A stretch of DNA of 64,000 nt from NCBI GenBank assembly GCA_022702545.1, contig JAHRBC010000001.1, forward strand, positions 8,494,001 to 8,558,000, written 5' to 3'. The DNA comes from Phycomyces nitens. Its lineage: Eukaryota > Mucoromycota > Mucoromycetes > Mucorales > Phycomycetaceae. Under the pieces are notes generated by a model. The model did not search any database and was not told the DNA's origin. It was given only the letters and a program-made list of their open reading frames with translations. Below are positions 10,224 through 21,902 of the stretch, in pieces (the first letter of the stretch is position 1; every line of letters starts with the position of its first letter). Made by a program: the position numbers and the translations under genes.

Positions 10224-11428
10224 TTATTTCTTTAGTATTTCTAATATTTGTTTATGTGTTGAAGATAGTTCTTCAAGACTTATAGCAATTCTTTCTGAAT
10301 TATCAGCTATTTTTCGACAGTCTGCAGCTATTGAATCTTTGGCCTCATTGTCTTTTTCCAAAGATTCTGATTCCAACTTCATTATCTGCAAGATCTTATC
10401 CGGCAAGGTCTCATTCCTGGTTTCTCCTGCTTTTTTTTCAGGGGCCTTGGCCTCCTCAACTGGACAACTGGCATTTTTGGCACTTTGTGATCCATGTTCT
10501 GCAATGGACATCAGGTTATCTCTAATATTCTCGTTTTCCCTCTTGACCTTCTTTTCCAACAGCTTTGCTAGTGTGATATTTGGTAGTAGAAAAGGGACGA
10601 TGGATACTTTGAGACTCTTTATTGTGATTGAGAAAAAGTTAAAGTTATATCCAGTGCTTGATTCAAGAAGTGTGTTAACTTAGTATTTATAATTATTGTT
10701 ATAATTCTTATCAGCTTGGATATTCATTATCATAATAGCTGTGTTATTAGTTAATAGGTATTTTGGGACTTTGTCCCACAATAGATTGGGTGTGGTATTT
10801 TCATATTTGGATAAGGATTTCTGGATGGTATAGTTTGTCTTGATTTTAGATAATCCAGCTATCTGGGTTTATATATCACTTTTCTCTGATATACCATTAT
10901 GCCAAATACAACAGCTAGCAGCTTGTTTTCCTTATGATCTTCCTCCTTCAGAAAGAAACATCAAATTATTTTTAGTAAAGTATTTTTGTATTATCATGAT
11001 CCAAAAACTAACATCTTTCATTGCCGTGAAGACAGCCAAGCCAAGCTTTGTTGGAATGCTTGCACTGATTCCAGACAAGCTCTCATGACAATGCTTGTCA
11101 AACACAGGTTTGAACTCGTCAAAGAGGGCATTCTTCTTCTGCTTGATCCCGTTCATTGTGAGAGGTGCCAATATATTTGCACTTGTCTTGTTGACGGCAT
11201 CCAAGACCTTGTTCCATGCCATGGTTGTCTGCCCATGAGGCACAGAGAAAGGATGGAAATTATGGTATGCCTCCATAAGAGCCAACTTTCTTTCCTCATC
11301 CCATGATCCACGAGATTTATCTTTAGACAATATAGTATTTTGTAAGTACTTGTATTTTATATTATAAATATCATATTACTTTGTTTCTTAAATGGGGCTG
11401 ATGATGATGGAGATGTAGTACGCTTCAT
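10224..11428 (-). pseudogene. Harbinger accessory protein: SANT/MADF-like N-terminus and coiled-coil C-terminus
   Basis: Exon 1 (11428-11380) encodes MKRTTSPSSSAPFKKQ. Exon 2 (11320-11013) encodes a SANT/MADF-like domain: GSWDEERKLALMEAY, TMAWNKVLDAVN, MNGIKQKKNALFDEFKPVF, typical of proteins that help Harbinger transposases bind DNA. The next acceptor at 10945 leads to EEDHKENK and then to sequence that soon stops. The final recognisable exon (about 10575-10224) is a charged coiled coil starting LLEKKVKRENENIRDN and ending HKQILEILKK. The link between these last parts is unclear, so the gene may be broken or the splice pattern may be one I did not find. Confidence 0.65.
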
Positions 11429-12791
11429 TTTTTGAGGATAAAAAAGTAGAAGAAGAAGATAGTTTAACTAGATTATATTTAAAATATATTTTATTTTCTT
11501 ACGAAAATTTGGTCTGAAAATATCGTAAAATCATGTAAATTTACAAGGATTCTTTCATAACTAGGATCCAAATTTTCATAGGACTTTAAAAATGAAGCGA
11601 TGTCTCACATTTAACAGCCGATTTAATCACAGACCCTTAAAATTTATAAATTTTCATAAGATATTCCCTTCTCTATTATCCTATAAAAAAATCAAGCTAA
11701 AATATATAAAATATGAGAACCAATGAATGAATACTTCTGGTATAATGGCTAATAGAATGTAATATTATAACCAAATTAAATCTGCAATATCTAATTAAAA
11801 AGCTAAATAGCCAAAGATTATGTTGTGGGTAGAGTAAAAATAGGAAAGATACGAAAGAATTCGTGAGAACTTGTGTAGGGTGTTTATTCAAAAGAAAAAG
11901 GTTATGTTTCTACACAGAACTAACTACTGATATTTATATGTTTTCTGATTTATAATTCAGTATATGCTTTGGTAATATTTATCACGATGAGTCATCTTCC
12001 AGGAGTATTGTCTTTCTGGAAAGATCCAGAGAGACCTATTGATATGATACTTCTCCAGTCAGATCAGCCAGAGAGCTTTGGTAAGGAAGAGCATTTATGC
12101 TATTGGTAATATTTTAATATTCCGACCCAGATACTTGGGTAATGTTTTAGAATTATTAATTCATTGTAGTTGTAGTCTCTCAATCAAGTATTCATATAAT
12201 AAACGAAATATGTAGATGGAATATGATGATGCCATTAGATAAATATGTGTATATCTGTATATCCCATATTATGGTGATAACGATAATAATAATAAATAAT
12301 AATCAATTATGTGTATGATGATCTGTGTATTTGATAATCTCATAAAGGCAGATCCGTTTGACTGGAATAGCTGAGGGTATTATTTTATCCTTCAGTCTTA
12401 CTCTCAGATTCAGCAGTGATCAATACTCATTTACAACAATCAGGGTGGAGCAAAAGGAATCTAAGGACTTAGCAGCTGCAGCTGAATAGGATAAGGGTAG
12501 GGGGGTGGGTCTGCCATGTTGAGAGGATGGCGAAGAGGTGGTAGACATTGGTGAGCCAGGAGGTTTGTCCCTTGGTAGGGTTGGCGGTTTTTTAGCGGAA
12601 AGAGCCATGACGTGTTGTATAATATCATATTCTTATTCTTATTAACAATATCATCACCATAAAAGAAAGGTCACATAATAATATATCATAACATAACACA
12701 GGGATAAAGACATAATTTTTTTTGTTTGTTACTTATATTACTCATATATTCTGAAACAAACACAATCACTCAATTATACTTTTTTTCAAAA
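11429..12791. other. AT-rich spacer before Helitron, with one ORF fragment
   Basis: The spacer contains microsatellite-like AATAAT runs near 12280-12300. The only coding-like piece is the minus-strand 62-codon frame at 12420-12608. The 5' end of the Helitron (a TC at an AT target) must lie somewhere here but cannot be fixed without other copies. Confidence 0.4.
12420..12608 (-). pseudogene. N-terminal fragment of a retroelement ORF (gag/ORF1-like)
   Basis: The frame opens with ATG and is rich in Pro, Ser and Thr (KKPPTLPRDKPPGSPMSTT), ending in a PLSYSAAAAK segment before a stop. Low-complexity N-termini ending in SYSAAAAK-like sequence are familiar from fungal retrotransposon gag/ORF1 proteins; this is recall only. 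No downstream gag or RT follows on this strand, so it is at best a truncated piece. Confidence 0.3.
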
Positions 12792-15700
12792 ATGCCTCAA
12801 GCTACTTCTTCAATGCGCTCATGCAGATGTGGATCTACTAATCATTTGAGAACAACTCACTGTGATTGTCCCCTGAATACAATTTCACTATATATACAAC
12901 CCCAAACTATATCTTGCCCCAGTTGTAGCTCATTTGAACACAGGCACTCTACCCATTGTAATTGTCCAAATAACACCAGCAATAATTCTGCTGATATTGT
13001 CAATCAAGAACAAAGTGAATTGGATATCACTCTTTCTAATATTCAAAATGCCCCAAGATCAAGAAATGCACGTCGCAATTGCCCAGGATGTGGTTCAAAC
13101 ACTCATTCCAGAGCAAGCCACCATGAATGTCCATTCAATACCGAGCAAACAAGAAACACAACCAATGAGATTACTCCAACAATTTCACAGTATAGAATTG
13201 CTCGCATGATCTCTTTTAGCCCTGAGAATATTATTGGACCAAATATTTCTTTAACTGAAGGAGATTTATATCACAGGCATGTTTTTCCACGTATGGAAAG
13301 CAGATGCCCCTTTTGCAATGCACACATGTGGGTGGATGAGCGCTTAAAATCAAGCAGTATCCAAAACCCGAGGTTTGAATTGTGTTGCTCCAATGGAAAA
13401 GTAACACTTCCACTTCAAATTGCACCCCTACAAGAGCTTTTGGATATAGTTATAAATCACGATAGCTCAAACCAGAAAGCTGAAAACTTTCACAAAAATA
13501 TCAGGGCCTTCAATAATGCATTTACATTTGTCTCAATCAAGGCAAACATTGATGAGAACCTTGCAAATAGAAGAGATGGTGTTTTTACATTTCGCGTAAA
13601 TGGTACAATGTACCATAATGTTGGCTCTCTTCGATCCCAAAATCAAACAACTGCTGGATTCTCACAAATCTATTTTTGTGACACAAATGAAAAATTAGCA
13701 AGAAGAGCAACTCTGTTTTCTGGACTGGATACCACTACAATTGAGATGATCCAAAATGTACTCAATATACATAACCCATATGCCAGAACCCTTATATCAG
13801 TAGCTGAGCAGTATTGTGAACATCCTTTTGGCACACTTCAAGTTATTATTTGGGCAGCCAGAGATATTGGACGCCGTTACAATATCCAAAGTTCACCTGA
13901 AGTTGCAGCAATGGTCATTGAGGAAAGTGTAGATGGGAATGTGTTGCCTCATGATGTAGTTATCAATGATCGTATCACTGGATTACGATCCGTTAGCTCG
14001 ATGAATCCAGCGTACGTCTCACTCCACTATGTCTTTATGTTCCCTTTTGGTGATGATGGATGGTATATGAATCTTGCATGCACTCCACCAAATCCTGCGA
14101 TTCACAGCAGCAGACAATCCGTCCGGGTCTCGATCCTTGCCCACTGCTGTCTCCTATTAATGGTTTGTGATGGAACATATCTTCACCACTATGGAAGATT
14201 GTTACAGCAGTACTTGGTGGACAATTATGTACGGATTGAGACAAGTCGGCTTCTATATCTCAAACTCAACCAAGATGGCCTGAGAGTAGAACTATACAAA
14301 GGCATATTGGACAATACCGATAATCCTTGCCAGGTTGGAAGAGCAGTAATCCTTCCATCTTCGTTCACTGGAGGGCCAAGATACATGAAACAAATGCTGC
14401 AAGATGGATTGGCGCTTATAAGAACCCGTGGAGTACCAACTCTCTTCATTACTTTTACCTGTAGCCCACAGTAGCCAGAAATTGTCAGAGAACTTCATGG
14501 ACAAAAGGCTCAAGACCATCCAGAACTTTGTGTTCGCGTGTTCAATATGAAGCTGAAAGAACTCATCAAGCATATCACAAACAGCAAATGTTTTGGCGCA
14601 GTCTCTTCATATATAGTAACCATTGAGTTTCAGAAGAGAGGTTTACCCCATGCTCACATGCTCTTCATTCTTGAAGAAGGTGAACGCCCACAGACACCAC
14701 AAGAGTTTGATCACTTTGTTTGTGCCAAGTTGCCAAACTCTCACAAAAATCAACAGTTGTACAATACAGTTGTCAACTCAATGATTCACAGTCCATGTGG
14801 AACATCACGCCCAAATGCACCATGCATGAAAGATAGTCAATGTACAAAAGGCTATCCAAAGGCTTTTGTAGAGGAGACAAGAGTGAGCAAGAATGGGTAC
14901 CCATTATACCGCAGACAGAACAATGGTCAATTCCATGCCTTTCACCATGGAACCTTTGTTGCCACCAACCAGCATGTAGTTCCCTACAACCCATATCTCT
15001 CACACAAGTATGCAGCGCATATTAATGTCGAGATATGTTCGACTACTCGCGCCATAAAGTACCTTTGCAAGCATATCACCAAAGGATCTGACCAAGCTCA
15101 ACTGGAGATTAGAGATGAAAATGCCTCGATCACTCCAAATGACCAAATTCTCCCTCCGGCAGTTGATGAAATAGCAGAGTATCAGAATGTAAGGTATATT
15201 GGTCCATGTGAAGCAGCATACCACATCTTCTCTATGCCAATCCATGTCCACTTTCCCATGGTACAAAGGTTGAGCATCCACCTGCCTGGTGAGCAATTGG
15301 TCAACTTCCGTGAAGATATGAGTGCTGAACAGCTTCAGTTGGCAAGAGATGCAGTCTTGCAGGGAACAATGCTGTTGGCTTTCTTTGAACTTTGTTTACA
15401 AGACCAAAATGCCTGCCAATATACATACCCCGAAATCCCAAAACACTACACATGGAGTCCTGATACCAAAACATGGAAGCAAAGATTACGACCACCATTT
15501 AAGGATGTAGTAGCACGGATATATGCAGCAAGCCCAGCTAATATGGAATTGTTTTGTTTAAGACTTCTCTTACTCAAAATTCCTGGACCAACTAGCTTTG
15601 AGCATATCAAAAGAGTGAATGATTTTCAGTGCGAGACATTTCAAGAGGCTGCTCTTGCTTTTGGACTGCTCGCAAATGACAATGAGTGGGATTTGTGCCT

Positions 15701-17507
15701 CTCTGAAGCCGGCCACATGGCTTCTTCTGCTGCTGCAATAAGAGCTTTATTCTCTTACATTCTCACCAACTGTTCACCTGCAGATCCTGCTTCTCTCTGG
15801 GAGAAACACAAAGATAGAATGTCTGACAATTACTTCTTTGCAATCCGCCATTCCTTCCCAAATGTTGAAGATGCAATCAGTGAAGAACAAGAGCAGAATG
15901 TTTTCAAGAGAGCTCTTGGAGATATCCAGACACGATTGCAAGTAACAGGGCATAATCTGTCAGAATTCCCCACTATGCCACAAATATTCATAACAGAGTT
16001 GGAAACTCTGCCATCTCTCCAAGCTCTTGAAATAGTTGAATCTAGAGGATATGACCGAGAAGATGAACAAGCAAGCCTGGATATAGCAGTTCCAATGTTA
16101 AACCTTGAGCAAAAAACGGCATATGATCAGATTGTTGAAAGTATAAGTGCATCAGCCAACACAAACCAACCAAGAATTTTCTTTGTGAATGGACCTGGCG
16201 GTACTGGAAAGTCTTTGCTTTTCAAGACTCTTCTCAACTATGTCAGATCTCAGGACAAGATTGCTCTTCCTGTCGCAAGCTCCGGAATTGCTGCAATTCT
16301 TTTGCCTGGTGGAAGAACTGCTCACAGCAGATTCAAGATACCATTAAATGCAGATATAAACTCGACATGCAATATTTCACTTGGATCCTCACATGCCAAT
16401 CTGTTACAAAAGACATCTCTCTTTCTCTGGGACGAGGCTGTTATGTGTAGCAAGTACAATTTTGAAGATGTTGACAAATGTTTAAAAGATATAATGGGTG
16501 CTGTTGATCTGGCATACCAAAATATTCCATTTGGTGGCAAGGTTTTTGTCTTTGGTGGCGATTTTCGTCAAATCCTTCCCATTGTCAGAAAAGGTACTCG
16601 ATCAGAAATCGTTGGACAGTGCCTTCACAGAGCATCATTCTAGAGTCATGTCAAAGTCTTGCATTTGACAAAGAACATGAGAATTGGGCAAAGTGAGCAT
16701 CTTGCTGCAGAGTTTGCTACCAAACTCTTAGAGATTGGAAATGGGCAAGGAGAGCATGAACACAGCATGTATATCCCAGTACCATGGCGTGTGAAATCAA
16801 AGGATTTTGAGGAGCTCATAAAGAAAGTATATCCATACATATCTTCAGATCAAATCGATCCTATGCAGTACAGTCACAGTGCAATTCTTGCTCCCACCAA
16901 CAAGACAATTGACCAAATCAACACTGTTGCTCTTGATCTTTTCCCTGGTGATGTGCAAAGATTTTATTCTTTAGACAGTGTAATGGATTCAGATAACCTA
17001 GATTCGGATAATGCCCGATATCCAATCGAGTTTCTTAACTCAATCTCTTGCAGTGGGATACCATCTTATAAGCTCAACTTGAAGATCGGTATGCCTCTTT
17101 TGATTCTGCGCAACATTGATCCAGAGGCTGGACTTTGTAATGGAACAAAGGTATTTGTGACAAGACTATCGCAGTATGTCATAGCTGTCAAAAGACTGGA
17201 TCAAGGGCACAGCGGCAAAGAACATTTGATCCCACGGTTCAATATGGCAACTAATGATAGGGAGTTTCCATTTCGTCTCTCTCAACGCCAATTCCCTGTC
17301 CATCCAGCATTTGCCATGACTATTAATAAGGCTCAAGGTCAGACCTTAAGTCATGTTGGCATTTACCTTGATCAGCCAGTCTTTTCTCATGGACAACTAT
17401 ATGCTGCTTTATCAAGAGCCACCAATCCAACAAATGTACATGTTGCGATCTCAGACAACTCGGAGTATACTGCAACTATTGTATATAAAGAAGCACTGAT
17501 CAATTAA
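12792..17507 (+). pseudogene. Helitron Rep-helicase, two in-frame amber stops
   Basis: A single continuous frame of 1571 codons plus stop is broken only by TAG at 14472-14474 (codon 561) and 16641-16643 (codon 1284). Start ATG 12792 sits in a good context after AAAA. The N-terminus has three Cys/His repeats (residues about 11-28, 42-61, 97-115). The Helitron helicase-like N-domain and Rep domain follow. HUH histidines are in RGLPHAHMLFIL (620, 622). The two-tyrosine motif reads KYLCKHITKG: Tyr 757 is kept, the second expected Tyr is His 761. The Pif1-type helicase has Walker A GPGGTGKS (about 1134-1141), Walker B WDEA (Asp 1214), GGDFRQILP, and a C-terminal INKAQGQTL and ALSRAT. Both stops fall where related proteins have Trp (CSPQ-W-PEI; SF-W-SHVKV), implying TGG to TAG. 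Rolling-circle transposition would need Rep nicking and helicase activity; this copy is probably dead. Confidence 0.93.
12792..17507 (+). mobile_element. Helitron, minimum extent
   Basis: Defined only by the Rep-helicase gene. Autonomous Helitrons begin TC, end CTRR after a short hairpin and insert between A and T. I could not single out these ends in the AT-rich flanks (11.5-12.8 kb and 17.5-17.7 kb). Confidence 0.85.
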
Positions 17508-17639
17508 TCATCATATTATATACATACTATCCATTTAAATAAATCTTTATAAATATCTACTGCTATTAAATAATACTCTTTCTATTGTACCTTTTATAAT
17601 ATAATATCAAAAATAGATATATATTTTTTATCATTAAAA

Positions 17640-17902
17640 AGAATGAGATTAGTCCGTCACGTGATAAATATATCCTAACTCATCACGTATTACAATATCT
17701 TATATATAAAACATATAAGTTGTGAAGTCTACGACTAAGCTAGACCAGTAGAAATATACAAGTTGCGAAGTCTACGACTGAAGCAACCCAGTATATTTCT
17801 TATATAGAATCATATAATTATAAGCTTTTGCAGTAGAACCAGATATTCTTTCTGCCTGTAGTTGGGAGGTAATCAGGGAGCCCTCGGAGAGCGAGCAGCG
17901 CT
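17640..17902 (+). repeat. Possible LTR/terminal repeat remnant containing copy 2 of the 45-base repeat
   Basis: Contains a 20-base direct repeat with one mismatch (17717-17736 and 17760-17779, AAGTTGTGAAGTCTACGACT type) and ends with the 45-base sequence also found at 1-45 (17858-17902, one mismatch). It precedes a gypsy integrase-chromodomain tail by about 270 bases in the same direction. It reads like LTR or transposon-end sequence, but no full copy is present for comparison. Confidence 0.5.
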
Positions 17903-18166
17903 CATCTTTTTTAAAAACGAATGAAACTCAAAATGGATTTTACTGACCACATAAGCCTGGAGTACAAGTGTATACACAGAGTACATATTATGAAATATAC
18001 ATGGCGGACTAAAGAACTCCTTTGCAGTGCAACGGATAAATGGTCTCTTTAAGATCTCAAGCTTCTTTCTACCCGTTATTATTAAGCTAGATATCTTGAT
18101 GGTAATTAGAGTAAAGTCATACAGAAACCAATGATTTAAACACAATATTCCTGCTCTTTCTACCCT

Positions 18167-18660
18167 ATGAAACCTTATTATTTTTGCAATGATAGCTATG
18201 TAATGATAAGTCTATCCACAAGAAGCAGCAAACTAGCTCCAGCATATCAAGGACTGTACACAGTAATTCGTCAAACTAAAGGAGGTTCATATGTACTACA
18301 AGATGAGACAGGAGCACTCCTACCCAGAGATTACCTACCATCATATCTAAAATTAATATCGATGGATGAGACAATACTTGAAAATGGGCTGTTTGAAGTA
18401 CAGGCAATCATCAATCATAGAGGCAACGTTGGTAAACGTGAGTTTCTAGTAAGATGGAAAGGGTATGGACCAGAAGATGATTTCTAAATCACACTTGATA
18501 AGTTCACAGATTGTCAAACGATCCAAGAATATTGAGTACGTAGAGACAAACAAAATATCACGAATGAGCTAGTAGTAAAAAGACCAAGGGGACGTTCAAG
18601 AAAGGACCAGACAAAGATTCTCAATGTACAAAACAAAACAAACTCCATATCTATGAAGAG
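18167..18660 (+). pseudogene. C-terminal tail of a gypsy integrase with chromodomain, decayed
   Basis: The frame begins near NDSYVMISLSTRSSKLAPAYQ, the GPY/F-like end of a Ty3/gypsy integrase (AYQGLYTVIRQTKGGSYVLQ). It continues to a chromodomain (ELFEVxAIINHR-type start, REFLVRWKGYGPEDD). After DDF the frame meets TAA, then continues ITLDKFTDCQTIQEY, a TGA, and RRDK...NELVVKRPRGRSRK. In intact relatives the two stops are Trp codons (SW and EYW). The chromodomain targets integration to marked chromatin. Upstream pol is absent. A run of 18 G follows at 18710-18727. Confidence 0.85.
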
Positions 18661-20288
18661 CTATGGTAACAGACGCCAAAGCAAGTACTTAACTAAAGCT
18701 AAGTCTGGAGGGGGGGGGGGGGGGGGGATCTTGTATTTGGTATAATTAAATATCCGATAACGTGAGATACAAACCCAAGCAGCTGGAGCTTTTGCAGATC
18801 GATATAAGCTATTACCCAAAAAGTCGTAGTTGAATAAAAAAAAACCTAATATGTCTGACACACTATTGAACATTGTCAAAAAGTATCAAAGTAACTATGA
18901 CTATGGTTATTATGATGACTAATATCAAGGGTAATTGGATATCTTTCATTAATTATATATATTCATAGAATTCTTCATTCAATTTTAGATCTTTGATTCC
19001 ACTTTATTTCTCTTTACACAATAAAAGAGTTTCAAAGTACGTATCATTCCTTTCCACACAGACCAAATACAGCACAAGGTAAACTCAAATTAAGTATTTG
19101 ATTTTATATGGTCAACATTGACCAAGTCTATTTTGATATACTTTGACTATAAGCCTTGGTACTGATAGCATTAAAAAAAAGCAAAAGATCCTAATGATGT
19201 TTGGTATTGCCTGCTTATAATATAATATAGCATCCCGTAATTAATTTTTATGGTCATATGAAAGGAGATGATGTCTGTGCTGCTTCACAAAAAAAAACAT
19301 CTTGCCGGGTGTTTATCTGGCTTGTAGTTAAATAGAGCAGATATTCGACCTTTTGAGATCATGTATATCATTCAATAATCTTTTCACTTATTTTATCTAA
19401 ATCGGCATTGTGTCTGCGGTAAAATTTTGTTTTATGAGGCTTAAATATTAATCTTCACACTGGGGAACTTTTAATTCGGGTTCCATCCATAGTTTCAGCA
19501 GTATAAGAGGATATATATCTGCATCTCTTTTTTCTTTTGTAAAGTCAAATTCAATTGAGTAATTCTAGGGCTTGTTTGATATGAGATTCAAAGATAAAAA
19601 TAAAAGCTTGGCGACATTAAATGTAGCCGCTTTATTTATTATCAATAATAGTGTGGCATTATCTGTAGAGGATATAGTAATTTTTACAAGAATCGTGCAG
19701 TATGATAGTGGATGTCAAGGGATTTTGATTTCGTATGTGTGTATGTGGGAGGGGGTGTAAATAAGCTCTAGAGGTATAAAGATAAAGACAACAAAATAAG
19801 GGGGTGGTATGTTTTGGGTCTCCTTTATCTTGAAACCCCCCCCCCCCCCTTTTTTTTTTTTTAAAAAAAAAAGGCAACCACAATAAAGATACTTTATAGA
19901 TGCGCCATCTGGTATATAATTAATAATATCGTGAGTCTTATAATCATTTCCTATTTATTAAATTCAGTATTTTTTATATTCATATTAAAAATAATGGTAC
20001 CGATCAAATATATACATAGTCATTAGTAATTTATATATATATATATTGTAAAATAGATTTTGATTTATTAAAAGAAAGAAAAACCAAATAGCGAATACTC
20101 AAAACAACGGTTTAAATGACATGGAACTGTCCTGAATTGCTGTGCATTGTACAAGGTGCCAAAAGACATATTAGGCTGTAGAACTATATGATAAAAAGAA
20201 AATAGCATTAGGCTGTACACAAGGGACAAAGAATGAAGAATTATAAAAAATAGACAAGGTTCAAGCTGAGAACTCTTTTTTTTTAGAT
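18661..20288. other. Gene-free AT-rich spacer with homopolymer tracts
   Basis: No ORF here is convincing. It has G18 at 18710-18727 and, at 19836-19872, 14 C followed directly by 13 T and 10 A. A (TA)n run lies near 20035-20047. It ends at the 3' end of the chitin deacetylase gene. Confidence 0.6.
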
Positions 20289-21809
20289 CTAAAGCATGAA
20301 GAAACCAGAGATCAAGCCAATACATGTAATTGTGACATGTTTGGCTGCCATAACATATGGTTGGGCACCACTTGTCTTACTGTTGACATTTGTACTTTCG
20401 GCATCTGGGGTAACTCCTGTTGATCCGGTCGAAAGGGCAGCAGTTTGGATAGCAGATGAAGGAGACACAGAAGAAGAGGAGGCCGTAGGGTTACCGGGAG
20501 GATAGACAAAATTTTCTTCCCAGTAGGGATGGATCAACTCGACACATTCGTTCCAGGGCACAAGACGGAAAGCTTCCTGAACCTGAGGCAGCCACTTTTC
20601 GGCCATCGAAACAGTGGCGTCGTTGAGTTCATGTTGGAGGACAATGTGTCCGCGTTCGTTGTCTGTACCACTCTTGCGGGCATTGATCCACTTTTCAAAG
20701 TATCCGTCTACAGTTGCTGGTGGAAGGTTTCCGCCGCCAGTACCCGGCATATTCCAGTCGTTGGTATCCTCATCCCATAGAACGGTCGTCATGCCCATTT
20801 GCCAGGCAATTGCTCGTACGCGATCATCCACATCTCCATATGGAGGGCGCCAACAGCGAGGAGTAACTCCAGTTACTTGCTTGATAGCACGCAGAGTCCA
20901 GTAGAATTGTGCAACAATCTGTTCATTAGTTTGAGAAGTCATGGCTGGATGGGACCAAGTGTGAACACAGATTGTATGTCCATCTGCTAAAGCACGTTGT
21001 GCAGCAGCAGGGGCGTTGATAACGTTTGATCCAATATCTATACAAGAGTAATTATGAGATTATTATTTAGAGTTAACGGTGTACCACATATCTCAAATAT
21101 GAAATAAATTTGCTTACAAAAGAGACCAGCCTTTTGATTATTTGCCGCCAACGAATCGTAAAGGTTGGGTTCAGCCCATTGACCAGCATCTGCAGCAAGG
21201 GGTCCATCATCGTATGTCTAAAGCACAAAGATAAATACTTGTGCTAATCTACAGGGAATTACTGCTACTCACAAGTCCCCAATCGCCTGCGGTTGGGCAG
21301 AATGCTACATCGGCAGGGATATTACTTCTTTTTGATACAGTGCATCCAGAAGCACTCCACCAACAATCAGGATCTGAAGGACTATACCCAGTCATCTTGA
21401 CTCCACCGCCTGAACTTGCTTGTCTAACAGTGGAGTTGGGTACTTGAGTCCAGTCAAGACTGTTAATTACAGCCACTACTTCGGCAGAGGTTGGGTCAGG
21501 GGCTTTCCAGGCTTGAGGATAACCGGTCAATTGAGCAATTGTTGTAGTGAATGGGCCGGTTGGAACAGGACCCGTTGGATAACTCTGAACATTTCCTTCT
21601 AATGGTTGGACATCGGATAGCCATGCAGGCGATACTTGGGCAGGAACATCACCACTGGTAGTCGAAGAAGGTCCAGGATTGGCAGATTGATCAACCGAAG
21701 AAGGTGTCGCTCCATTCATGGACACGGCATCTTGACTGCCAGGTGCACCATTGACAGATATTCCCAAAAGAAATAGTACAAAAAGACGTTTGGTACAGAT
21801 GATCCCCAT
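20289..21809 (-). CDS. Chitin deacetylase (CE4 polysaccharide deacetylase), probably GPI-anchored
   Basis: Removes acetyl groups from chitin to make chitosan, the main wall polymer of Mucorales; it acts at the cell surface. Exons 21809-21273, 21217-21118 and 21037-20289 join to 461 residues. An N-terminal signal peptide (KRLFVLFLLGISVNG) is present. CE4 motifs, in order: TYDDGP (180-185; catalytic Asp 182 and metal Asp 183), HTWSHP (238-243; metal His 238 and 242), RPPYGD (276-281), DEDTNDW, and IVLQHEL with the last catalytic His. A Ser/Thr-rich stretch and a hydrophobic C-terminus (TITCIGLISGFFML) suggest a GPI anchor. The first intron falls just before the first motif. Its closest relative here is the intronless gene at 31093. 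A TATA-like element lies about 90 bases upstream. Confidence 0.96.
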
Positions 21810-21895
21810 CTCAAGCAAAGATGATATTACAAAAACAAAATGAATAAATAAAGAGAGAAAGAGATGGGTAGGTATCAAGGGGGAGAGGGAGGGTA

Positions 21896-21902
21896 CTTTA
21901 TA
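21896..21902 (-). promoter_or_regulatory. TATA box of chitin deacetylase gene (20289-21809)
   Basis: The minus strand reads TATAAAG, 87-93 bases upstream of the start codon, in a purine/pyrimidine-biased leader. Position and sequence suit a core promoter; no experiment supports it. Confidence 0.5.

Larger units (their letters stand above)
9496..11428. mobile_element. PIF/Harbinger DNA transposon remnant
   Basis: Harbinger elements carry two genes, a DDE transposase and a Myb/SANT/MADF-like DNA-binding partner. Both kinds of sequence are present here, convergently arranged: the transposase fragment (+) ends at 10149 and the partner (-) runs 11428-10224. No terminal inverted repeats or 3-base target duplications were identified. 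Confidence 0.7.
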
